From Chloroflexota bacterium (lineage in GTDB: Bacteria > Chloroflexota > Limnocylindria > P2-11E): a stretch of DNA of 35,464 bases. Below are positions 24,960-31,686 of the stretch, in pieces. Positions within the stretch are counted from its first letter, which is position 1. Each line of letters starts with the position of its first letter. The notes beneath the pieces were generated by a model. The model was given only the letters and a program-made list of their open reading frames with translations. It was not told the origin of the DNA and ran no database searches. Location: positions 1 to 35,464 of the forward strand of contig VGOU01000006.1 in assembly GCA_016875795.1 (NCBI GenBank). Reading direction: 5' to 3'. Position numbers and translations under genes: made by a program.

Positions 24960-26276
24960 GTGCCGCAGTACCAGGCCCCGAGGGGGATGCGTGACCTCCT
25001 GCCCGCGGAGGCCGAGGCGTTCGACCGCCTGCAGGCGGTCGTCATCGGCCGAGCGAAGCGCTACGGCTTCCCGCGCCTCGAGACGCCGCTCATGGAGGAC
25101 GCGCAGGTCTTCATCACGGGCACCGGCGAGTCGAGCGACATCGTCGGCTACGAGATGTACGAGGCGAGCCTGCGCGGCAGGGGCGGGCTCGCGCTCCGCC
25201 CGGAAGGCACGCCGGCGGTCGCCCGCGCGCTCCTCGAGCACGGCCAGCATCGCAGCGCCCGTCCGATCCGGTACTCCTACTTCATGCCGATGTTCCGCGG
25301 CCAGCGGCCGCAGCTGCTCCGCTACCGGCAGTTCTGGCAGTGGGGCCTCGAGTGCTTCGGGGCGGAGGAGGCGAGCGCCGACGTCGAGATCATGGAGTTC
25401 TCGGCGTCGCTCTTCGCCGAGCTCGGCCTCACCGCGTACGACCTGCAGCTGAACACCATCGGCGACGCGGCGTGCCGACCGAAGCTCCGCGAGGCGCTCG
25501 CGGCGCATTTCCGGCAGCACCGCGACGCGCTCAGCGAGCCGTCGCAACGTCGGCTCGAGACGAACGTCCTGCGCATCCTCGACTCGAAGGACCCCAGGGA
25601 TCGCGAGGTCATCGCCGGCGCGCCCGACCTGCACTCGCTCCTCTGCGCGGACGACCGCGCGCACTTCGGCGCGGTCGTCGGCGGCCTCGACCGCCTCGGC
25701 ATCCGGCACACGGTCGTGCCGACGCTCGTGCGCGGCCTCGACTACTACGCGCGCACCGTGTGCGAGTTCGTCCTCACCGATCCCGAGTTCACGAAGGCCG
25801 GCGACATCGCGGTCGCGGGGGGCGGGCGGTACGACGGCCTCGTCGAGACGCTCGGCGGTCCGCCGATGCCGGGCACCGGCATCGCCGGGGGCGTGGACGT
25901 GCTCCTCGCCGCGCTGAAGCAGCAGGGCGTGGCGCTGCCGGGCGAGCCGCTCGCGGAGGTGTGGGTCCTGTCGGGGCAGCCGGACGACGTCGCCGACCGG
26001 ATCCAGCTCGCCTCGGGCCTGCGCGAGGCCGGCTTCCGCGTCGCCACCGAGTACAGCACGCGCCCCCTCGATCGCCAGCTCGAGAACGCCGTGAAGCACG
26101 GCGCGAAGGTGGCCGTCATCCGCGGGATGGAGGAGGCGCGCGGCGGCAACGTCATCGTCCGGGACCTCGTGGCCAAGGAGCAGCGCGTGACGCGGCTCGC
26201 GGCGGTCGTGACCGAGGTGGGCCGGCACGCGCCGACGTACCCGAAGCCGTCGCTCGCCGACGGGGCAGGAGGCTAG
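24960..26276 (+). CDS. hisS: Histidyl-tRNA synthetase
   Basis: This 438-residue class-II synthetase charges tRNA-His. Motifs are APRGMRDLLP at the start, motif 1 region YGFPRLETPLMED, motif 2 RYSYFMPMFRGQRPQ, the histidine-specific loop VRGLDYYARTVCEF and AGGGRYDGLVETLGG, then the anticodon-binding domain from about residue 335. GTG 24960 gives MPQYQAPRGM; the 534-residue track ORF includes out-of-frame cyclophilin sequence. The motif-2 FMPMFRGQRPQ differs slightly from the usual GPMFRYERPQ. aspS follows after two nucleotides, the usual hisS-aspS operon. Confidence 0.95.
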   Translation: MPQYQAPRGMRDLLPAEAEAFDRLQAVVIGRAKRYGFPRLETPLMEDAQVFITGTGESSDIVGYEMYEASLRGRGGLALRPEGTPAVARALLEHGQHRSARPIRYSYFMPMFRGQRPQLLRYRQFWQWGLECFGAEEASADVEIMEFSASLFAELGLTAYDLQLNTIGDAACRPKLREALAAHFRQHRDALSEPSQRRLETNVLRILDSKDPRDREVIAGAPDLHSLLCADDRAHFGAVVGGLDRLGIRHTVVPTLVRGLDYYARTVCEFVLTDPEFTKAGDIAVAGGGRYDGLVETLGGPPMPGTGIAGGVDVLLAALKQQGVALPGEPLAEVWVLSGQPDDVADRIQLASGLREAGFRVATEYSTRPLDRQLENAVKHGAKVAVIRGMEEARGGNVIVRDLVAKEQRVTRLAAVVTEVGRHAPTYPKPSLADGAGG

Positions 26277-26278
26277 CG

Positions 26279-28069
26279 ATGCTGCGAACGCGCACGTGCG
26301 GCGACGTCCGTGCCGAGCACGCCGGCAGCGAGGTCACCCTCTGCGGCTGGGTGCACACGCGCCGCGACCACGGCGATCTCACCTTCATCGACCTGCGCGA
26401 CCGCTACGGGATCACCCAGATCGTGGCGACGGCGCAGGACCGCGCGGAGGTCCACGCCGCCTTGAAGGACGCCCGCAGCGAGTGGGTGCTGCGGGTGCGC
26501 GGCACCGTGCGCCCGCGCCCGGAGGGCACGCGCAACCCGAAGCTGGCGACGGGCGACGTCGAGGTCCTCGCGTCGGCCGTCGAGGTGCTCAACGCCGCGA
26601 AGACCCCTCCCTTCTATGTGAACGAGGAGGGCCAGGTCGACGAGACGCTGCGGTGGAAGTACCGGTACATCGACCTGCGGCGCGAACGCTCGCGCGAGAT
26701 CATGCGCCTGCGGCACGAGGTCGTCGCCTGGATCCGCGCGTACTTCATCGAGCGGGGCTTCTGGGAGATCGAGACGACGAACATGATCCGCGGCGACCCC
26801 ACCGGCGCGCGCGACTTCGTCGTGCCGTCGCGCTACCACCCGGGGAAGTTCTGGGCGCTGCCGCAGTCGCCGCAGCAGCTGAAGCAGATCCTCATGTACG
26901 GCGGCATCGACAAGTACTTCCAGATCGCGCGCGCGTACCGCGACGAGGACCCGCGCGCCGACCGCGTGTACGAGCACTCGCAGCTCGACGTCGAGATGTC
27001 CTTCGTCGAGCGCGAGGACGTCATGGCGCTCATCGAGGACGTGTACACGAAGGTCATCGAGCGCTTCTCGGCGAAGCCGCTCATGGCGAAGCCGTGGCCG
27101 CGCCTCACCTTCGCCGACGCGATGCGCCGCTACGGGTCGGACAAGCCGGACCTGCGGTTCGGGACGGAGCTCGTCGACCTCACCGGCGCGTTCCCGGACA
27201 GCGCGTTCGCCGTCGTGCGTGAGGCGATCGCGAAGGGCGGCGTCGTGCGCGGCATCGTCGCGCCGGGCAAGGCCGACGCGGCGCGCAAGGAGATCGACGG
27301 CTGGGCGGAGGTCGCCAAGCGCAAGGGCGCGAAGGGCCTGCTGACGTTCGGCTTCGCCGGGAGCGAGGTGCGCTCGCCCGTGGCGAAGTTCCTGTCGGCG
27401 GCGGAGCTCGCGGCCATCCGCGGGCGCAGCGGCGCGCGGGACGGCGACATGGTCCTCGCGGTGGCGGACGGCGAGCGCCACGCGAGCGAAGCCGTCGGCA
27501 CGCTGCGCCAGCAGCTCGGCGAGACGCTCGGTCTCATCGACGCCTCGAAGCACGCCGCGGTGCTCATCTACGACTTCCCGCTCCTCGAGCGCACGCCCGC
27601 CGGCGGGTGGACGTTCTCGCACAACCCGTTCTCGGGGCCGCTCACGCCCGACGAGCTGGCGTGGCTCGGCACCGACCCGAGCCGCGCGCGCTCGTCGCAG
27701 TACGACTTCGCGCTCGACGGGCGCGAGACCGCGGGCGGGAGCATCCGCATCCACCAGCGCCCGGTGCAGGAGCGCATCCTCGAGTTCATGGGCATCCCGA
27801 AGGCCGAGGCCCAGCAGCGCTTCGGCGCCATCCTCGACGCCCTCGAGTACGGCGCGCCGCCCGAGGGCGGCTTCGCCGGCGGGATCGAGCGGCTCGTCAT
27901 GACCATCGCGGGGACCGAGAACATCCGCGAGGTGCAGGCCTTCCCGAAGACGCAGACCGGGTACGACCCGCTCCTCGACGCGCCCGCGCCGATCACGCCG
28001 GGCGAGCTCGACGAGCTCGGCCTGCGGGTGGTGGGGAAGCCCCAGGAGAAGCGGCCGAGCGGGGGATAG
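26279..28069 (+). CDS. aspS: Aspartyl-tRNA synthetase (bacterial type with GAD domain)
   Basis: This 596-residue class-II synthetase starts with an OB-fold anticodon-binding domain (VTLCGWVHTRRDHGDLTFID). The catalytic core carries FVVPSRYHPGKFWALPQSPQQ and motif 2 YRDEDPRADRVYEHSQLD. A GAD insertion occupies about residues 290-420, and motif 3 is GGIERLVMTIAG near residue 540. ATG 26279 sits 8 nt after GGAGG within the hisS tail. The motif-2 loop reads VYEHSQ where many bacterial AspRS have QPEFTQ. Whether it also charges tRNA-Asn cannot be judged here; no gatCAB or asnS is in the window. Confidence 0.94.
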   Translation: MLRTRTCGDVRAEHAGSEVTLCGWVHTRRDHGDLTFIDLRDRYGITQIVATAQDRAEVHAALKDARSEWVLRVRGTVRPRPEGTRNPKLATGDVEVLASAVEVLNAAKTPPFYVNEEGQVDETLRWKYRYIDLRRERSREIMRLRHEVVAWIRAYFIERGFWEIETTNMIRGDPTGARDFVVPSRYHPGKFWALPQSPQQLKQILMYGGIDKYFQIARAYRDEDPRADRVYEHSQLDVEMSFVEREDVMALIEDVYTKVIERFSAKPLMAKPWPRLTFADAMRRYGSDKPDLRFGTELVDLTGAFPDSAFAVVREAIAKGGVVRGIVAPGKADAARKEIDGWAEVAKRKGAKGLLTFGFAGSEVRSPVAKFLSAAELAAIRGRSGARDGDMVLAVADGERHASEAVGTLRQQLGETLGLIDASKHAAVLIYDFPLLERTPAGGWTFSHNPFSGPLTPDELAWLGTDPSRARSSQYDFALDGRETAGGSIRIHQRPVQERILEFMGIPKAEAQQRFGAILDALEYGAPPEGGFAGGIERLVMTIAGTENIREVQAFPKTQTGYDPLLDAPAPITPGELDELGLRVVGKPQEKRPSGG

Positions 28070-28076
28070 CGGCACC

Positions 28077-28082
28077 TACACT
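28077..28082 (+). promoter_or_regulatory. Putative -10 box (TACACT) for iscS
   Basis: TACACT ends 6 nt before the iscS GTG in the 19-nt gap after aspS, giving a leaderless start and letting the isc-mnmA unit be expressed apart from hisS-aspS. Confidence 0.45.
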
Positions 28083-28088
28083 TTCCAC

Positions 28089-29258
28089 GTGACGGAGCGC
28101 ATCTACCTCGACCACGCGGCGACGACGCCGGTCGACCCGGAGGTCGCCGAGGCGATGGTCCGCGTGCTCTCGGAGGTCCCGGGGAACCCCTCGAGCATCT
28201 ACGCCGAGGGCCGGCGCGCCCGCGCGCTCGTCGACCGCTCCCGGGCGGAGGTCGCGGCCGCGATCGGCGCGCAGCCCGGCGAGATCGTCTTCACGAGCGG
28301 CGGCACCGAGGCCGACAACCTCGCGCTCCGCGGCGTGCTGAAGGCGTACCGCGGCGAGCGGGACGGCCTGGTCATCAGCGCCATCGAGCACCACGCGGTG
28401 CTCGACACGGCCGAGGACCTCGAGCGGCACGCGCACGTGCGGGTGACGCGCGTGCCGGTGGATCGCGACGGGCTCGTGGACCCGCTGGCCGTCGAGCGCG
28501 CGATCGACGGGCGCACCGCCCTCGTCTCGATCATGCACGCGAACAACGAGGTCGGGACGGTGGAGCCGATCGACGCGATCGGCCGGGTCTGCCGGGCGAA
28601 GGGCGTGCCGTTCCACACCGACGCGGTCCAGACCGTCGGCGTGCTCCCGTTCGACGTGCGCGAGCTGCCCGCCGACCTCGCCTCGATCAACGCGCACAAG
28701 CTGTACGGGCCGAAGGGCGTCGGCGCGCTCTACGTGCGCGGTGGCACGCGCATCGCGACGATGCAGACGGGCGGCGGCCAGGAGAAGGGCCGGCGCACCG
28801 GGACGGAGAACGTCGCCGGCATCGTCGCGCTCGGCGTCGCCATGCGCATCGCGGCCGAGCGCCGCGAGCGCGACGCCGCGCGCCTCTCCGCGCTGCGCGA
28901 CCGGATCATCGACGGCGTGCGCAGCCGCATCCCGGCTGCCGTGCTCACCGGTCACCCCACGCGGCGCCTCCCGAACAGCGCGTCGTTCTGCTTCCCGGGC
29001 GCGCAGGGCGAGTCGCTCATCGTCGCGCTCGATCTCGAGGGCATCTCGGTCTCGAGCGGGTCGGCGTGCACGTCCGGCAGCACGGAGCCGTCGCACGTCC
29101 TCACCGCCATCGGCGTCGCCCGGGACGCGGCCCAGGGCTCCCTGCGCATCACGGTGGGGCGCGACACGACGGACGCGCACGTGGACCGGCTGCTCGAGGT
29201 CCTGCCGCGCGTCGTGGAGCGGATCCGCGCGGTGTCGCGCGAGCCGGTCGCGACGTGA
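28089..29258 (+). CDS. iscS: Cysteine desulfurase (IscS/NifS)
   Basis: This 389-residue PLP enzyme takes sulfur from cysteine for Fe-S clusters and tRNA thiolation. It shows YLDHAATTPVDPEV at the N-terminus, TSGGTEADNLAL, HANNEVGTVEP, the PLP lysine in INAHKLYGPKG near residue 205 and the persulfide loop SSGSACTSGSTEPSHVL with the active Cys near residue 325. Length and order fit group-I IscS. Start is GTG 28089. It heads an iscS-iscU-mnmA set, so its sulfur likely goes both to the IscU scaffold and to MnmA. Confidence 0.95.
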   Translation: MTERIYLDHAATTPVDPEVAEAMVRVLSEVPGNPSSIYAEGRRARALVDRSRAEVAAAIGAQPGEIVFTSGGTEADNLALRGVLKAYRGERDGLVISAIEHHAVLDTAEDLERHAHVRVTRVPVDRDGLVDPLAVERAIDGRTALVSIMHANNEVGTVEPIDAIGRVCRAKGVPFHTDAVQTVGVLPFDVRELPADLASINAHKLYGPKGVGALYVRGGTRIATMQTGGGQEKGRRTGTENVAGIVALGVAMRIAAERRERDAARLSALRDRIIDGVRSRIPAAVLTGHPTRRLPNSASFCFPGAQGESLIVALDLEGISVSSGSACTSGSTEPSHVLTAIGVARDAAQGSLRITVGRDTTDAHVDRLLEVLPRVVERIRAVSREPVAT

Positions 29259-29341
29259 GCAAGAGATCGAGCGAGGATCCGGCTTCGCCGGTCCGAGCGA
29301 GTCCGACAGAGCGGAGCGGCTATCTGGCCGTCAGGCCTGAT
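29259..29341 (+). other. iscS-iscU spacer with hairpin and perfect palindrome
   Basis: The 83-bp gap is open in the iscU frame from GTG 29255, but its codons (AGA, GAT, ACA, TAT, AGT) are unlike neighbouring genes, so I treat it as non-coding. It holds a hairpin around ccggcttcgccgg (29279-29292, extendable with one bulge) and a perfect 10-bp palindrome TCAGGCCTGA (29331-29340) one base before the iscU ATG. These could be an operator or an mRNA element; function is unknown. Confidence 0.45.
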
Positions 29342-29746
29342 ATGGGGCAGGAGCGGTTCGGCGCGGCCGAGGACCTCTATCCGCCCGCCGCGGTCGATCA
29401 CTTCACGAGCCCGCGCAACGTGGGCGGGGTGGACGATCCGGACGGGAAGGGCTCGGATACGAACCCGGCGTGCGGCGACCGGACGACGATCACGGTGCGG
29501 CTCCGCGACGGGCGGATCGAGGACGCGCGCTTCCGCACGTTCGGGTGCGTCGCGGCGATCGCGTCCGCGTCCGCGCTCACCGAGCTCGTGAGGGGCCGCG
29601 CCGTGGCCGAGGCGCGCGCGGTCGAGCCAGCCGACGTGATCGCCGCGCTCGGCGGGCTCCCCGCACGGAAGGAGGCCTGCGCCGTGATGGCCGTCGGCGC
29701 GCTGCGCGCCGCGCTCGTCGACGCTCACGTGGGCTCGGGGGCATGA
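29342..29746 (+). CDS. iscU: Fe-S cluster assembly scaffold IscU/NifU-N
   Basis: This 134-residue scaffold has the three conserved cysteines: NPACGDRTTI, FRTFGCVAAIASASALTEL and KEACAVMAVGAL. The aspartate after the first Cys (CGD) is present. The third cysteine lacks the usual preceding His (LHC) and reads EAC, a variant that may alter metal binding. It holds a nascent cluster made with IscS sulfur and passes it to apoproteins such as KorB. I choose ATG 29342 because MGQERFGAAEDLYPPAAVDHF fits a scaffold N-terminus; GTG 29255 would add atypical sequence. It overlaps mnmA by ATGA. Confidence 0.92.
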   Translation: MGQERFGAAEDLYPPAAVDHFTSPRNVGGVDDPDGKGSDTNPACGDRTTITVRLRDGRIEDARFRTFGCVAAIASASALTELVRGRAVAEARAVEPADVIAALGGLPARKEACAVMAVGALRAALVDAHVGSGA

Positions 29747-30825
29747 GCGAGCGCGTCTTCGTCGCAATGAGCGGTGGCGTGGACTCCTCGGTCACGGCCG
29801 CGATCCTCGCCGACCGCGGGTACGACGTCGTCGGCGTGTGGATGCGCCTCTCGAAGGAGGGCGTGGCGAACGACGCGCCGCGCTGCTGCGGCACCGACGA
29901 GGCGGGGGAGGAGGCGCGCCGCGCGGCGGCGCACCTGGGCATCCCCTTCTACGCGCTCGACTACGCCGACGTGTTCGGCCGCGACGTCGTCGACCGGTTC
30001 GTCGACGCGTACGCGCACGGCGAGACGCCGAACCCGTGCGTCGCGTGCAACGCGTACGTGAAGTTCGAGGCGCTGCTGCGCGACGTCGTCGCGAAGTTCG
30101 GCGCGGCTTTCCTCGCGACGGGCCACTACGCCCGCGTCGTCACCGACGCGAGCGGGCGGCACCGCCTGCTGCGCGCGCTCGACGCGTCGAAGGACCAGTC
30201 GTACGCGCTGTACATGCTCGGCCAGCGCGAGCTCGCGCGGGTCCTGTTCCCCATCGGGGAGCTGCGCGCGAAGGAGGAGACACGCGCGCTCGCCGCGCGC
30301 TACGGGCTGCCGAACGCGGCGAAGGCCGAGAGCATGGACATCTGCTTCGTGCCCGGCGACCACCGCGACCTCGTGCGCGGCCGGGCGCCGGAGGCGTTCG
30401 TGTCCGGACCCGTCGAGCGGTCGGACGGCACCGTCGTCGGCCGCCACGACGGGCTCGCCTCGCTCACGGTGGGCCAGCGCCGCGGCGTCGGCGTCGCGGC
30501 GGGCGAGCGGCTGTACGTGCTGCGGCTCGACCTCGAGCGCAACGCGGCCGTGGTCGGCACGCGCGCGGAGGTCGCGTCGCGCGCGTACGCCCTGCGCGAC
30601 GTCCAGTTCACGTTCAGCGAGCCGCCGGGCCAGCGCTTCGCGTCGACGGTCGCGCTGCGCTACCGCGCGGCGCCGGTCGCCTGCGAGGTGGAGGCGCTCG
30701 AGCGAGGGTCGGCGCTCATCAGGCTCGCCGAGCCGGCGCTCGTGGCGCCCGGACAGGCGGCCGTGCTGTATGAGGGCGACGAGGTCCTCGGCGGCGGCAC
30801 CGTGCGGGAGGCGCTCGCGGCCTGA
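29743..30825 (+). CDS. mnmA: tRNA-specific 2-thiouridylase MnmA
   Basis: This 360-residue enzyme thiolates U34 of Lys, Glu and Gln tRNAs using sulfur from IscS. It shows the ATP pyrophosphatase loop AMSGGVDSSVTAAIL, the catalytic Cys in ETPNPCVACNAYVKF, GHYARVV, KDQSYALYMLGQ and the second catalytic Cys in SMDICFVPGDH. A C-terminal beta-barrel domain completes it. Its start overlaps iscU by ATGA, so thiolation and cluster assembly are coupled. TusA-type relay genes are absent here, fitting direct transfer from IscS. Confidence 0.95.
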   Translation: MSERVFVAMSGGVDSSVTAAILADRGYDVVGVWMRLSKEGVANDAPRCCGTDEAGEEARRAAAHLGIPFYALDYADVFGRDVVDRFVDAYAHGETPNPCVACNAYVKFEALLRDVVAKFGAAFLATGHYARVVTDASGRHRLLRALDASKDQSYALYMLGQRELARVLFPIGELRAKEETRALAARYGLPNAAKAESMDICFVPGDHRDLVRGRAPEAFVSGPVERSDGTVVGRHDGLASLTVGQRRGVGVAAGERLYVLRLDLERNAAVVGTRAEVASRAYALRDVQFTFSEPPGQRFASTVALRYRAAPVACEVEALERGSALIRLAEPALVAPGQAAVLYEGDEVLGGGTVREALAA

Positions 30826-31456
30826 GGCTCCTCCTGCGCATCGCCGCCATCGCCGTCTCCGGTGCCGCGCTCTTCGGGGCCGGCACCGTGACGGCCTCGT
30901 CCAGCTCGAGCCGTCGCCGGCCTCTTCACCGCGCTCGCGGTGGCGGCCGCCCTCGCGCTCATGGCGATGGCGCTCACCGGCACGGGCCGCGGTGACGCCG
31001 CCGTGCCGCCGTCACCCGAGCTCGTCACGGCGATGCGCGCGACGTTCCTCTTCATGTCGTTCAGCGCCCTCATCGGCCTCGCGTGGCTGCGCGGCATCGC
31101 GCATCCCCCCGTGCACGACTCGACCCCGTACCACGGCGACGCGATCGCCCTGAACGAGTGCGCGGCGCGGCGACGAGTTCGTGTCGCGCCTCTCGTACCC
31201 GGCCCTCTCGGTCGTGCTCATCCTCCCGTGGATCGCGCTCGGCTGGGGCGCGAACGTCCTCTGCGTCCTGTGCCTGCTCGCGGCCATGGCGCTCGTCCTC
31301 GTCCGCGCACCCGCGGGCACGCGGCCGTTCGTCCTCACCGGGCTGCTCGCGGCGTTCTACGTCATCCAGGCCGCCGCCGAGCACGGGTGGCGCGCGGCCG
31401 GCGCGCTCACCGTCCTCGCGCTGCCCGCTCCCGCAGGGCGAGCACGCCCGAGGTGA
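30822..31456 (+). pseudogene. Frameshifted multi-pass membrane protein
   Basis: Three coding-like pieces lie in successive frames: LRLLLRIAAIAVSGAALFGA from a CTG overlapping the mnmA stop, AVAGLFTALAVAAALALMAMA to LNECAARR, and DEFVSRLSYPALSVVLILPW to the stop at 31456. Shifts fall near 30900 and 31165. Each piece has hydrophobic helices and G/C-rich third positions, so they once formed one protein of about 210 residues with four or five membrane spans. I do not recognise the family. The tail overlaps a real minus-strand gene by 50 bp. Either a true pseudogene or two sequence errors. Confidence 0.55.
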
Positions 31457-31679
31457 GGGCCGAGGCGAGCGCGGCGTAGAGCAGGTGCGCGTCGCCGAGG
31501 ACGCCGACGCGCGAGCCGGTGAGCTCGCCGACCACCTGCGCGACGGCGGATGCCGCGATCGCCGCGAGCCAGGCCGTGCCGAGCGCGCGCGGACGCCCGA
31601 TCGCCGCGCGGAACGCGGCGGGGACCCCGAGCGCGACGAGCAGTAGCGGCACGACCGCGGGCGGCATCTGCCTCATCAT
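31407..31679 (-). CDS. Small membrane protein of unknown function
   Basis: This protein of about 90 residues from ATG 31679 begins MMRQMPPAVVPLLLVALG. It has three hydrophobic stretches (PAVVPLLLVALGVPAAF, GTAWLAAIAASAVAQVV, LLYAALASALTSGVLAL) and ends in a basic RERAARGR. Third positions are almost all G/C, which supports real coding. Its start is only 7 bp from the alaS start on the other strand, so each promoter must lie inside the other gene. I do not recognise the family. Confidence 0.55.
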   Translation of the reverse strand: MMRQMPPAVVPLLLVALGVPAAFRAAIGRPRALGTAWLAAIAASAVAQVVGELTGSRVGVLGDAHLLYAALASALTSGVLALRERAARGR

Positions 31680-31686
31680 TGAACAG

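Noticed and set aside
29255-29341. GTG 29255 as iscU start (GTGA overlap with iscS)
   Set aside because: The added 29 residues use codons unlike neighbours and contain a hairpin and a palindrome; ATG 29342 gives a normal scaffold N-terminus.
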